Notes under the pieces: generated by a model
The model's database searches: none
Told to the model about the DNA's origin: nothing
What the model saw: only the letters and a program-made list of their open reading frames with translations
Made by a program: the position numbers and the translations under genes
DNA from: Bryobacterales bacterium
GTDB taxonomy: Bacteria; Acidobacteriota; Terriglobia; Bryobacterales; Bryobacteraceae
Direction of reading: 5' to 3'
Length of the DNA: 64,000 nt
Assembly: GCA_016789905.1 (NCBI GenBank)
Contig: JAEUQC010000070.1
Coordinates: 1 to 64,000 of the forward strand
In this document: positions 36,619-46,118 of the stretch, piece by piece
How positions within the stretch are numbered: the first letter of the stretch is position 1
Layout of the letters: every line of letters starts with the position of its first letter

Positions 36619-37881
36619 ATGACTCGTCGAGAATTGATGGCACTGGCCGGCACGGCGCCGGCGTTTCTGCGGTCCGGCTTGGCGGCCCCGAACGATCGCA
36701 TCAACGTTGGATTTATTGGCGTGGGCGGAATGGGCACCAGCCGGTTGAATGGCTTTCTGCGCCACGCGGACATGCATCCGGTGGCCGTATGCGACCTGGA
36801 CACAACGCGCGTCGACAAGGCCGTGGAGCGGGTGAAGGCGGCGCGGAATATGACGCCGGCGAAGTTTAGCGACTATCGAAAGCTGCTGGAATCGAAAGAC
36901 ATCGACGCGGTGTGCATCGCCACGCCGGACCACTGGCACGCGCTGCCGCTGATACACGCGGCGAAGGCGGGCAAAGACGTTTTTGTGGAGAAGCCGCTGA
37001 GCTATTCGATTGGCGAGGGGCGAGCGATGGTGAAGGCGGCGCGAGCCAACAATCGGGTGACCCAAATGGGCAACCACATTCACAACGACCTGCCCAACTA
37101 CCGGCGCGTGGTGGAACTGGTGCGGAGCGGCGCGGTGGGCAAGATCAAGCGAGTGGCGGTATGGAAGACTTCGGAAGACAAGGGCCTGGGAACGCCGCCG
37201 GACGGGCCCCCGCCGAAGGAGTTCGACTACGAGTATTGGCTAGGCCCGGCTCCTCGGCGCGCCTATAATCCGAACCGATCGCACTTCAACTTTCGCTACT
37301 TCTGGGATTATTCGGGCGGAATGTTCATCGACTTCTGGTGTCACATCACCGACGTCGTGTATTGGGCGCTGGATTTGCAGGCGCCGAAGTACGTGTCGGC
37401 CAGCGGACGGCGGGAATTGACTGACGACAATGCCGAAACGCCGAACTTCCTGGAGGTACAGTACGAGTTTCCCGGGCTGAACGTGGTGTGGAGTTTGAAT
37501 CCGCAAGGGCCGCCCGGGTTTGAGAACTGGGGAATAGGCGCGGCGTTCCAGGGCACAGACGGGACCATTGTCACCAACTACAGCGAACACAAAGTGATCC
37601 GGAAGGGCAAGGAGGTGACGGACTTCAAACGGCCCGAACCGTCGATTCCAGATAGCCCCGGCCACATTCGCGAGTTTTTGGACAGTATCAAGAGCCGCAA
37701 GCTGGCGACGTGCGACGTGGAGTACGGGCACCGGTTGACCAAGGGCGGACACCTGGGCAACATCGCGTTCCGGACGGGGCGGCGCATTCAATGGGACGAC
37801 GCCGCGGAACGAATTGTTGGCGACAAAGAGGCGCAGAAGCGCGTAACCCGGCAGTACCAGAAACCGTGGAAACTCGCCTAA
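36619..37881 (+). CDS. Gfo/Idh/MocA family oxidoreductase, exported
   Basis: A 420-residue protein. The N-terminus (MTRRELMALAGTAPAFLRSGLAA) looks like a Tat-type signal with the RR pair at residues 3-4. The Rossmann fold follows (INVGFIGVGGMGTSRLNGF), then AVCIATPDHWHALPLIHAAKAGKDVFVEKPLS, the family fingerprint with the EKP motif. Later blocks are MGNHIHNDLPNYRRVV and MFIDFWCHITDVVYWAL. Related exported proteins act on sugars or inositols using NAD(P). It follows the ABC importer and DinB gene in one run. Confidence 0.93.
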   Translation: MTRRELMALAGTAPAFLRSGLAAPNDRINVGFIGVGGMGTSRLNGFLRHADMHPVAVCDLDTTRVDKAVERVKAARNMTPAKFSDYRKLLESKDIDAVCIATPDHWHALPLIHAAKAGKDVFVEKPLSYSIGEGRAMVKAARANNRVTQMGNHIHNDLPNYRRVVELVRSGAVGKIKRVAVWKTSEDKGLGTPPDGPPPKEFDYEYWLGPAPRRAYNPNRSHFNFRYFWDYSGGMFIDFWCHITDVVYWALDLQAPKYVSASGRRELTDDNAETPNFLEVQYEFPGLNVVWSLNPQGPPGFENWGIGAAFQGTDGTIVTNYSEHKVIRKGKEVTDFKRPEPSIPDSPGHIREFLDSIKSRKLATCDVEYGHRLTKGGHLGNIAFRTGRRIQWDDAAERIVGDKEAQKRVTRQYQKPWKLA

Positions 37882-39434
37882 TCCTTGCGTTGCTTGGCGC
37901 GGGCGCGGCGTGGGCCGATACGTACCCGCGGCAGCCCGATGTGGACGTGGAGCACTATGTTTTTCGAGTAGGGTTGAGCGATGCGACCGACGAGATCCGG
38001 GGCGAGGCACGCGTTGACTTTCGCGCGAAGGGGCGCGAGCTATCGCTTGACCTGGCGATGGCGATGCACGTGGATGGGGTGGACGCGGGGGGAACGCCGC
38101 TGGCCTACGAACATCGCGGCGACCGGTTGCGTATCACTCTTCCGCCGGGCAAGAGCCAGAGGAGTGTGACCGTCCGCTACCACGGCACGCCGGAGAGCGG
38201 ATTCCGGATCGGTCCAAACTTGCATGGAGAGCGAACTTTCTTCAGCCTGAATTGGCCAAACCTGGCGCGGCAATGGCTGCCGATGATCGATCATCCCTAT
38301 GACAAGGCGACGTCGGAATTTTTGGTCACCGCTCCGGCACATTACCAGGTAGCGGCCAACGGGCTGTTGCAGGAGGAACGGGACATGGGGGACGGGCGGC
38401 GGATGACGCATTGGAAACAGGGCGTGCCCATCGCATCGTGGTTGAACGCGGTGGCGGTGGCGCGCTTCTCCGTTCGGTATTTTGGCAGCGCGGATGGCAT
38501 CGCGATGTCCAATTGGGTATACCCGCAGGATCGTGAAAAAGGCATCGCCACCTTCGACGTTCCCACACGAAACGCGTTCGATTTTTTCACGCGATTTGTG
38601 GGGCCGTATCCGTACGAAAAACTGGCCAACGTGCAGGCCGCCGGATTCAGCGGGGGAACCGAACACGCGAGCGTTATTTTCTATGGGGAAAAGGCGATAA
38701 CGGCCAAGCCAGCAACGAACCTGGTGACCCACGAGATTGCACACCAGTGGTTCGGCAATGCAGTGACCGAAAGCGACTGGGACGACGTGTGGCTGAGCGA
38801 GGGGTTCGCCACGTACTTCACGCTGTTGTGCATGGAGCATGTGGAAGGGCGCGACGCGTTTGTTAGCGGATTGAAGCGCAGCCGGGCCGCGGTGTTTGGG
38901 CTGGAGGCCCAACTGCCGGACGCTCCTGTCATTCACCGGGAGTTGGCGGACATGAAGAAAGTGCTGAACCGGCTGATCTACGAAAAAGGCGGCTGGACGT
39001 TGCACATGCTGCGGGGGATGATCGGCATGGAGGCATTCCACGCGGGTGTGCGCGATTACTACCGGCGTTACCAAGGGAAAAATGCGACGACCGTGGATTT
39101 CCAGCGGGTGATGGAGGAACACAGCGGCGTGCCACTCGGTTGGTTTCTGGACCAGTGGCTGCGGCGCGCGGGGACGCCAGTGCTGGAAGGCGAATGGAAC
39201 TTCGACGCGACGGCGAAGGCGATACGTGTGAAAGTGCGCCAGACGCAGGCGGGCGAGCCGTACCGTTTGGCGGTGGAGATGGGGATCGATGGGGCGCGGG
39301 TGGAACGGATGGAGATGCGGACGCGCGAAGCCGAATGGACGATACCAGTGGAAAACGAACCTAGGGAACTGAGGCTTGACCCGAACACCTGGCTGCTGGC
39401 GGAGACGCGGTTCACGAAGCTGGGCACACATTGA
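37866..39434 (+). CDS. M1 family metallopeptidase (aminopeptidase)
   Basis: A 522-residue exported zinc peptidase. A signal peptide (about 1-17, ending AWA) precedes the N-terminal beta domain. The zinc motif is HEIAHQWFGN (His289, Glu290, His293) with the third ligand Glu312 in WLSEGFAT, the exact HExxH-x18-E spacing. The exopeptidase motif usually GxMEN is here SGGTEHAS (about 262-269), a divergent form. The start is the GTG at 37866, overlapping the oxidoreductase gene by 16 bases, because the signal peptide begins there; no ATG fits. It closes the six-gene run. Confidence 0.9.
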   Translation: METRLILALLGAGAAWADTYPRQPDVDVEHYVFRVGLSDATDEIRGEARVDFRAKGRELSLDLAMAMHVDGVDAGGTPLAYEHRGDRLRITLPPGKSQRSVTVRYHGTPESGFRIGPNLHGERTFFSLNWPNLARQWLPMIDHPYDKATSEFLVTAPAHYQVAANGLLQEERDMGDGRRMTHWKQGVPIASWLNAVAVARFSVRYFGSADGIAMSNWVYPQDREKGIATFDVPTRNAFDFFTRFVGPYPYEKLANVQAAGFSGGTEHASVIFYGEKAITAKPATNLVTHEIAHQWFGNAVTESDWDDVWLSEGFATYFTLLCMEHVEGRDAFVSGLKRSRAAVFGLEAQLPDAPVIHRELADMKKVLNRLIYEKGGWTLHMLRGMIGMEAFHAGVRDYYRRYQGKNATTVDFQRVMEEHSGVPLGWFLDQWLRRAGTPVLEGEWNFDATAKAIRVKVRQTQAGEPYRLAVEMGIDGARVERMEMRTREAEWTIPVENEPRELRLDPNTWLLAETRFTKLGTH

Positions 39435-40943
39435 TCAGGGCGCTATCCAGACGGAGAGATCCTGTTGCAGCGTCTGGCCTTCGGTGAGAGTCAGGGTTGA
39501 GGCTTGCGCTTCTTCGGCAGCCTCCGCGGTGATTTCGCGGATGTCCATGGTGGCCAGGATACGGTAGGTTCCCGGCGGCAGACCGTTGAATTGATAACGC
39601 CCATCGATATCGGTAAGCGCCTGCCTGGCGCCGCCGGCCATGCGGCGGGTCTCCTCTTTCTCCGGCCAGAGGTAGACGGGCATGCCGGGCGCCGCGCGGC
39701 CGCCACTGGTAACGACGCCACGGATCTGCGCGGCCTGCTCGGAGAGATTGATCCGAATCCTTTCGCCCCCCCGCCAGGGCTCCAGATAAACCGGGAAGGC
39801 GTCGGGCGGACGAACGGCGCGCCAGGGGCGTCTGGGTTCGCCGCGATCAGTCTGAATGCTAACGACGTACTGGGAAGGCGCGCCGGCGGCAATGAACTCC
39901 CAATGGCCCGCGCCGAGCGTAGCGCGCGCCTGGGGCACCTCGCGAAAGGATTCGGCGCCCGATAGATCGTCCCGCCGCGCGGCGAGCGCGACAGGCGTCC
40001 GTAGAGGCGCCCGCGTGGCGGCGGAACGGACTTCGAACTGCGCCGGCGAGGTGGTGATGACCTGGAGGCCGATTTGTGTGTTCTGGTTAACGGAGATCTC
40101 GGTGAAACCGGAACCGGAACCGTCGGCGTAGGCGGTGAATATCTCATAGACAGCCGGCGCAAGCCCGTTAAATGAGTACCCGCCGCCACAGGAACCCTCC
40201 GTGGTTTTGCGGGTTGTTTCCGAGGAAAGGGTTACGGTGACGGCGCTCATACGGTCACAAACGATACGGCCCGAAAGACTGGAGAGCACGCCAGGCTCAG
40301 GGCGGATGTTGGCGTCGGCCGTGTCGTTATCGAAATGGACTTCATGGGCGGTGGCGTCGCGCGGCTCGCGCGCCTCCGGGCCGAACATGGGCAAAAGCCC
40401 CGTACCATCGTCCAGAACATGCGCCGCGCTTCGTACCCAGTGCTTCCCAAGTTCCAGGCCGGTGATGCGGTAGACGCCGCGGTCATCGGTTACGCCGCGG
40501 CTGGCGACGCGCAGCGGGAGCTTCGCGCGGTAGGCGATCACCTCGACACGCGGAATGCCGACACCGTTCTCATCGAGCACCGTGCCGGTGATGGCGCCCA
40601 TCCGGTGGAGGCGTAATTCGGCGAACAGCGAGGATTCCTTTGCGACGGCGAATGGCGTTCCATAACCCGTGGGACGGCGCTGGCCATAGGCGGCGGGCAG
40701 GAAGCCTTCACGCTGCGTCTCCAGCAGGTACACGCCATCGGGCACGGAAACAAATTGAAACTGTCCGGACCGGCCCGCGCGTGTTTGCATAGGGCGCACA
40801 CCGGAGCCGCTGCCAGGGACCGGCTTCAAGTGAACAATGGTGCGGGAAAGCGGTTTGCCGGATGCCCACTCCAGCGCAACGCCCTGAATGACTCCGGCGG
40901 CCAACAGGTGCGCGCAGGAGAAGAGTAGAAGTATCCGGCACAT
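39435..40943 (-). CDS. Exported carboxypeptidase-regulatory-domain protein
   Basis: A 502-residue secreted protein made of several beta-sandwich modules. After a signal peptide (about 1-16) the modules show the CarboxypepD_reg pattern: GSGVRPMQTRAGRSGQFQFV with VPDGVYLLETQREGF, then ITGTVLDENGVGIPRVEVIAY with DDRGVYRITGLELGKHWV, and SGGRAAPGMPVYLWP with DIDGRYQFNGLPPGTYRI. No peptidase domain is present. Such proteins are common in Acidobacteriota and probably have an adhesive or structural role. It ends head-to-head with the M1 peptidase gene with no gap. Confidence 0.78.
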   Translation of the reverse strand: MCRILLLFSCAHLLAAGVIQGVALEWASGKPLSRTIVHLKPVPGSGSGVRPMQTRAGRSGQFQFVSVPDGVYLLETQREGFLPAAYGQRRPTGYGTPFAVAKESSLFAELRLHRMGAITGTVLDENGVGIPRVEVIAYRAKLPLRVASRGVTDDRGVYRITGLELGKHWVRSAAHVLDDGTGLLPMFGPEAREPRDATAHEVHFDNDTADANIRPEPGVLSSLSGRIVCDRMSAVTVTLSSETTRKTTEGSCGGGYSFNGLAPAVYEIFTAYADGSGSGFTEISVNQNTQIGLQVITTSPAQFEVRSAATRAPLRTPVALAARRDDLSGAESFREVPQARATLGAGHWEFIAAGAPSQYVVSIQTDRGEPRRPWRAVRPPDAFPVYLEPWRGGERIRINLSEQAAQIRGVVTSGGRAAPGMPVYLWPEKEETRRMAGGARQALTDIDGRYQFNGLPPGTYRILATMDIREITAEAAEEAQASTLTLTEGQTLQQDLSVWIAP

Positions 40944-41014
40944 TCATCAGAAATTGACGCGCGCGGCACTTGCGGCGTGCAGGGGAATCCGCGATACCCT
41001 GGATGTTTCCCATC

Positions 41015-42241
41015 ATGAAAGTTCTTCAGCTACTTCTGCTTGCCGCGTTAGCGACGGTTCCAGGCTGGTCCCAGGACCTGGTTGGGCTCTATCTGATGTG
41101 GCAGTCCGACCCGGCCACCACGATGACCGTAAATTGGGTGGACCTGCACGCGAATAGTTCGCTGGATGTTCATTACCGGCGTGTTGGCGAAACCGCGTGG
41201 TCAAAAGCGACGGGCGCGAAATTTTCCATTTCCGATACGACCATGCAGGGCCGGCGAGTGGAACTGAAGGGCCTGATGCCGGACACCTACTACGAGTTCA
41301 ACATCGGCAAAGGAATTGAGAAACCAACGGAAGGCTGGCGCTTTCGCACCATGCCGCGGGACCTGAACCGGCCGGTACGGTTTGTCACCGGCGGGGACAT
41401 GATGCACACGCGCCAGAAGCTGGACAAAGCGACAGGAAGCGCTGCCGCGCTTGATCCGGATTTCGCGCTGCTGGTGGGCGATTTGGCGTATGCGAATGGC
41501 GTGTCTTCGAATCGATGGGTGGAGTGGCTGAAGAGTTGGATGGAGCGCGCCGTAAGTCCGGACGGACGGCTGATTCCGATGGTCGTTGGCATTGGCAACC
41601 ACGAGGTAAGAGGAGGCACGAACGGAAAGATTCCGGAAGACGCGCCGTTCTTTTATTCGCTGTTCCGGACACCGGAGCAGCGGTCGTATTACGCGTTGGA
41701 CTTCGGCAATTACATGTCAATTCTAGTGCTCGATACTGCCCACACCGTTCCGGTGGCCGGTACGCAGGCGCAGTGGCTGGAAGGGGCGCTGGCGGCGCGG
41801 AAAGACAAACAGTTTGTCTTTGTCGGATACCACTATCCGGCCTATGGAACGACGAAGGCACCAAAAGGCGGCACGCCGCTGGACGCCAAACGGTCGATAG
41901 AGATCCGTGAACACTGGATGCCAATTTGGGAGAAGCACGGCGTGACGGCCGTGTTTGAAAACGATCATCACAATTTCAAACGCACCCACCGCTTGCGGCA
42001 GCACAAGCGCGATGACGCCAATGGAATTGTGTACCTGGGTGATGGCGCGTGGGCCGTACAGACGCGCACGGTGCCGGACCTGGCGAACGGCTGGTGGCTG
42101 GCCAAGGCCGAAGGGCGCAATCACGTGTGGGAAGTGAAACTGCGCGCGAATGGGACCTCGACAGTCCGCGCCATCGACATCGATGGCAAGGAGTTCGACA
42201 AGCTGGACATCGCTACGCCGCGCACTAAGCCGGTCGAGTAG
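41015..42241 (+). CDS. Purple acid phosphatase-like metallophosphoesterase
   Basis: A 408-residue exported enzyme. A signal peptide (about 1-20) precedes a fibronectin-III-like domain typical of purple acid phosphatases. The metal-binding motifs are in order: FVTGGDMMH, LLVGDLAYA, GIGNHEV, VGYHYPAY and ENDHHNFKR. They match the GDxx-GDxxY-GNH(E/D)-xxxH-GHxH series, with the last in a variant NDHHN form. A phosphomonoesterase or phosphodiesterase role is likely. The ATG at 41015 is preferred to 41003 for its signal peptide. The 3' end overlaps the convergent methyltransferase by 17 bases. Confidence 0.88.
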   Translation: MKVLQLLLLAALATVPGWSQDLVGLYLMWQSDPATTMTVNWVDLHANSSLDVHYRRVGETAWSKATGAKFSISDTTMQGRRVELKGLMPDTYYEFNIGKGIEKPTEGWRFRTMPRDLNRPVRFVTGGDMMHTRQKLDKATGSAAALDPDFALLVGDLAYANGVSSNRWVEWLKSWMERAVSPDGRLIPMVVGIGNHEVRGGTNGKIPEDAPFFYSLFRTPEQRSYYALDFGNYMSILVLDTAHTVPVAGTQAQWLEGALAARKDKQFVFVGYHYPAYGTTKAPKGGTPLDAKRSIEIREHWMPIWEKHGVTAVFENDHHNFKRTHRLRQHKRDDANGIVYLGDGAWAVQTRTVPDLANGWWLAKAEGRNHVWEVKLRANGTSTVRAIDIDGKEFDKLDIATPRTKPVE

Positions 42242-42764
42242 GAACGATCCAAAGATACGCCGGGTAGTCGTGCGTGCGATCTACTTCAGCCGGCTGCCAA
42301 TCGCCCATACCGTTAAACTGATAGGCCACTACCCGGGTTCCCGGTTTACATTCCGCCAGAATTTTTGGCTTCAGCTTCGCCATCACCGCGGTGTACAGGT
42401 ATAGATACACAACGGTGGCATTGCGTAAATTAGCTTTGAAAAGATCCTGTTCGACGAAGCGGACCCTGCCCGTGGCGCCGGCTTTGCGAGCGGCGGCGCG
42501 TGCTTCCTCTACGCGGTGCCGTTCAATTTCAATTCCCACGCCCCGCGCGCCGAACTTCTTTGCGGCATAGATGACAACGCGACCGTCGCCGCTGCCCAGG
42601 TCGTAAACAGTGTCTGCTGGCGCCAGCTTCGCCATGCGAAACATTGAATCCATCACCTCATCGGGCGTGGGAACCCAGGGCACGTCGCCCTTGCTTTCTT
42701 CGTACTGGCAAAGGGCCACGCTGGAGAGCAGGGGCAGGAAGGCGCGTCGATTCATTTGGTTCAT
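42225..42764 (-). CDS. Class I SAM-dependent methyltransferase with N-terminal signal-like segment
   Basis: A 179-residue protein. The fold is clear: VYDLGSGDGRVVIYAAKKFG (motif I), VGIEIERHRVEEAR (acidic loop) and RVRFVEQDLFKANL. Before it the N-terminus reads MNQMNRRAFLPLLSSVALCQ, a signal-like stretch with an RR pair, then WVPTPDEVMDSMFRMAKL. This whole type is common as small exported or lipoprotein-like methyltransferases. A second start, four codons in, is possible. It is divergent from the outer-membrane gene at 42869. The methyl acceptor is unknown. Confidence 0.82.
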   Translation of the reverse strand: MNQMNRRAFLPLLSSVALCQYEESKGDVPWVPTPDEVMDSMFRMAKLAPADTVYDLGSGDGRVVIYAAKKFGARGVGIEIERHRVEEARAAARKAGATGRVRFVEQDLFKANLRNATVVYLYLYTAVMAKLKPKILAECKPGTRVVAYQFNGMGDWQPAEVDRTHDYPAYLWIVPTRPA

Positions 42765-42868
42765 TATCTCCGCTGGGAGCTTCGGCTGGGAAAAACGATA
42801 CGCGGCCAGGCAGACGCGGACTTTGCATCAAGGCTGGCCACAGCATATGGGACGCTAGAAGAATCTAC

Positions 42869-45355
42869 GTGAAACGACTTTCATTCTTATTGGCCGCCAC
42901 TGTGGCGCTGGCGCAGAAGCCTCCCGAATCCGCTGACGCCCAAAAGCGGGTGGAACTGAATCTGCTGGGCAAGGAAGACACCGCCAAAGGGGAGAGCCGG
43001 CGCAACGAGAACATTCAGTTCAATTTGGTGGATAACAACGCGCTGAAGGAACTGAATGTGCGGCTGGGAGCCACGGCCACACTTGTGCAGGAGTTCCAGG
43101 CCGACCGCGGCTACTTCGGCGCCGAGTTCGGCAATCCTCCCTCTCCCGTAATTCATCTGACGGCCGCGCGACGCGCCAATTGGCATGGCAACCTCTTTTT
43201 CAATCACCAAAACAGCGTTCTCTCCGCCCGTTCGTTCTTTCAGGCCGGCGACGTGCAACCGGCGCGAGAGAATCGCTATGGACTGCAAACCAGCGCCACA
43301 CCCGGGCGAAACTGGTATTTCTCCGTTCAGGCCTCGCAGGACAAGATTCGCGGCCAGGTGAACGGCAACGTCCTGGTTCCCCGCCCCGAAGAGCGAACCG
43401 CGCTGACGGCGGACCTAGGCCGCCGCGCGATTGTCGAACGCTATCTTGGCGCCTATCCGGCGTTGCTTCCCAATCGCACCGACATCAACCCGCGTGCCTT
43501 GAACACGAACGCCCCGCAGCGAATCGACGGCAATGACGCTGCACTCCGGCTGGAGCATAAGCGTGTCTATGCGCAGTACCAGTTCACCGGGCAGTCCGTC
43601 GATGCTTTCCAACTCGTCGCCGGACAGAATCCCAATACGCGAACGCGCTCGCACCGCGCCCGGCTAACCTGGGCGCCGGGCGTGCACTGGCGGATTACGT
43701 CGGCGTTTGATCGCATCGGCTCGCTGCTAGTGCCGGAACCCAACGCGGTAGGGCCGATGGTCTCGATAGCGGGGCTGACCACGCTCGGCCCGTTGGCGGC
43801 GATCCCGATTGACCGTGCCCAGAATATTTACCGGCAGGAGGCCATCTATAACGCCACCAGCGGCAACCATACGTGGGCGGCCGGCGGCGGCTTCATTCGG
43901 CGGCAGTTCAACGGCATGGAAACCGACGCCCACCGGGGATTTCTCTCGTTCTCGAATGACTTCGGCCGCACCGGTATTGAGAACCTGCGGCTCGGCACAC
44001 CGTCGCAGTATCTGGCTTCGGTCGGGAATGTGTGGCGCGGGTTCCGGCAGTCGCTGGGCGCCGTGTACGCGCACGATAGCTGGCGCGCGACGAAGAGACT
44101 CACCGTTCAATACGGCATTCGCTGGGAGTGCATTGGAAGGCCGGGCGAGGTGAATCAATTGAACCAGATCGCCTACGGCGCTGACTGCAACAACGCCGCT
44201 CCACGAGTGGGCGGGGCCCTGCGCCTGCCCGGCGAATGGGGCGTTGTCCGCAGCGCAGCCAGTGTGCAGTTTGGCGAAATTCTGCCGGTCAGCTACTCGC
44301 AGGTCCGCTTCTCACCGCCCCGCAGCGTAAAGCTCGTGATACTGGCTCCGGAATTGACCAATCCATTTAACGGCTCCGGCGAGGCGCCAAAACCGAACCT
44401 GTACCTGCTCGACCCTCAACTTGCCACACCGTACCACTACCAGTACAACACCAGTTGGGAGCGCGGCCTGGGCGCCGGTTGGCGCATGCAGGCCGGTTAC
44501 ACGGGCAGCAGGGCGCACAAACTGCCGATCATGTGGTATCTCAATCGCGCGCACCCGGTGGCGGGCATCCCACAGACGACGGCCACCATCAACAGCCGCC
44601 GGCCGGACGCAGTGCTTGCCGATGTGCGCTGGGTGCTGAATGGTTCGCGAGGGTACTTTGACGCAGGGCGCCTTACGGTGGTCGCACCGAACGTAAAGAA
44701 CGTCACGCTGGACGCGGCCTATTGGTTCAGCAAAGCGATGGACCTTGGCGCCGACTACACGAACACCTCCTACGACGCCGATTCCCGGCTTTCAAGAAGC
44801 CAGAGCGAATACGAGACGCATCGGGACCGCAAAGCCCGCAGCCAGTTCGACCAGCCGCACGCGTTCCTGGCCCGCGTTTCCTACTCCTGGAAGAAGTGGA
44901 CCGCAAGCAGCGTTGTTCTGTTGAAGCAGGGCACGCCGTTCCACGTGACCACGCTGGATGGCCCAGGCTTCGGGAATGTGGACGGCAATGGCGGAGACCG
45001 GCCGAACCTGCTGCTCCCGGAGATTCTTGGGCGCTCGATCGGCAACCCGGACACATCGGTGCAACAGCTTCCGCGAGCCGCGTTTTCGCCCATTCGGCCG
45101 GGCGAAGAGACGGGAAACCTGGGTGCGAACGTTTTTCGCAAAGGCGCCATTCGCAACGTGAACGCCGCCGTTACGCGCAGTTGGCGAGTTCCCTACGAAA
45201 CGGTCATCACGCTGCGGGCCGAATCCATCAATCTGCTCAACACGCCGCAATTCGCAGAACCAGGCAGCGTTTTCGGTACGCCGGAATTCGGGTTCATCAC
45301 CAACACTCTGAACGATGGCCGGGCCTTTCGGTTCAATCTCTCCGTGCAGTGGTAA
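42869..45355 (+). CDS. Short TonB-receptor-like outer-membrane protein (no CarboxypepD domain)
   Basis: An 828-residue protein with a signal peptide (about 1-15, ending LAQ). It resembles the plug-plus-barrel part of the Oar family: NIQFNLVDNNALKELNVRLG, GYFGAEFGNPPSPVIHL, a barrel-like series of aromatic-ended strands, and LRAESINLLNTPQFAEPGSV near the end. The usual N-terminal regulatory beta-sandwich is missing, and so are the standard plug landmarks, so it may be a non-TonB porin relative. The start is GTG at 42869, preceded by AGAAG. It appears to stand alone. Confidence 0.8.
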   Translation: MKRLSFLLAATVALAQKPPESADAQKRVELNLLGKEDTAKGESRRNENIQFNLVDNNALKELNVRLGATATLVQEFQADRGYFGAEFGNPPSPVIHLTAARRANWHGNLFFNHQNSVLSARSFFQAGDVQPARENRYGLQTSATPGRNWYFSVQASQDKIRGQVNGNVLVPRPEERTALTADLGRRAIVERYLGAYPALLPNRTDINPRALNTNAPQRIDGNDAALRLEHKRVYAQYQFTGQSVDAFQLVAGQNPNTRTRSHRARLTWAPGVHWRITSAFDRIGSLLVPEPNAVGPMVSIAGLTTLGPLAAIPIDRAQNIYRQEAIYNATSGNHTWAAGGGFIRRQFNGMETDAHRGFLSFSNDFGRTGIENLRLGTPSQYLASVGNVWRGFRQSLGAVYAHDSWRATKRLTVQYGIRWECIGRPGEVNQLNQIAYGADCNNAAPRVGGALRLPGEWGVVRSAASVQFGEILPVSYSQVRFSPPRSVKLVILAPELTNPFNGSGEAPKPNLYLLDPQLATPYHYQYNTSWERGLGAGWRMQAGYTGSRAHKLPIMWYLNRAHPVAGIPQTTATINSRRPDAVLADVRWVLNGSRGYFDAGRLTVVAPNVKNVTLDAAYWFSKAMDLGADYTNTSYDADSRLSRSQSEYETHRDRKARSQFDQPHAFLARVSYSWKKWTASSVVLLKQGTPFHVTTLDGPGFGNVDGNGGDRPNLLLPEILGRSIGNPDTSVQQLPRAAFSPIRPGEETGNLGANVFRKGAIRNVNAAVTRSWRVPYETVITLRAESINLLNTPQFAEPGSVFGTPEFGFITNTLNDGRAFRFNLSVQW

Positions 45356-45369
45356 GACCCGGGAGGCGA

Positions 45370-46116
45370 TCAACGGCCCGCGGTGGCAAGGGCCTCGAAG
45401 AAGCCGCAGTGCTTCCGGAACCCCAGGGACTCGTAAACACGGACCGCGGCCGCGTTGTCCATGCGCACATTCAGGCCCACAGTTTCCGATTCCGCCACCG
45501 CTCGCAGCACGGCGCAAGTCACCAATTTCCCCAACCCGCGCCTGCGCCATTGGCGATGCACATATACGTTACCAATCGCCACAGCGCCCTCCGCGGGGGC
45601 GTACAAATGCGTTCCAGCCGCAGCCACCAAACGGCGATCCTCATACACTCCCCAAAACACACCCGCCGTTACCATGGAAGGAAAGAAAAAGTCGGGTGCT
45701 TCCCCGGAGAGAGCGCCATCCGAATACAGGTCTTCAAGCGCCGGCACGTCGGCCGCCGTCAACCGCCGCGCGCGAGTGGTGTCCACCCAACCGGACCGCT
45801 CGCCATTCCAGCCCATACGCCACATGGCAACGCGTCTGGTGACCACAGCCAGCCGGTCCAGCAGTTCCAAAGTCCGCGGCAGCACTTGCAGATGGACGGG
45901 CCAACTGACGTGGGTGAGCGCCTCGGCGATACTTTCCTCTCCGAGCGCAAAAAGAATGCAGGTTCCGTAGTCGCTGTAGACCAGCGTCAAGCCGGGCGCA
46001 AACCACTTCGACTTCGCGAACGCGTCCGGCAACAAATCCCCAAGGGCGTAGACGCTCCACAGCGGATCCGTCCGCAAGAGGCTCCGGATCTCGGCCGCGC
46101 TGGTTAGGCGGGCCAT
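45370..46116 (-). CDS. GNAT family N-acetyltransferase
   Basis: A 248-residue protein. The C-terminal half has the acetyl-CoA fold: ARRLTAADVPALEDLY, then VAIGNVYVHRQWRRRGLGKLV, the pyrophosphate-binding motif (QxxGxG/A variant RRRGLGKLV), and VRMDNAAAVRVYESLGFRKHC. The N-terminal 120 residues form an extra domain (AALHV-type, DPLWSVYALGDLL) found in FR47-like GNAT proteins. The substrate is unknown. The gene starts just after the terminator of the STAS gene. Confidence 0.88.
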   Translation of the reverse strand: MARLTSAAEIRSLLRTDPLWSVYALGDLLPDAFAKSKWFAPGLTLVYSDYGTCILFALGEESIAEALTHVSWPVHLQVLPRTLELLDRLAVVTRRVAMWRMGWNGERSGWVDTTRARRLTAADVPALEDLYSDGALSGEAPDFFFPSMVTAGVFWGVYEDRRLVAAAGTHLYAPAEGAVAIGNVYVHRQWRRRGLGKLVTCAVLRAVAESETVGLNVRMDNAAAVRVYESLGFRKHCGFFEALATAGR

Positions 46117-46118
46117 GC

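Noticed and set aside
38040..39431. 463-codon open frame antisense to the M1 peptidase
   Set aside because: Shadow of the peptidase gene, which has an intact zinc motif.
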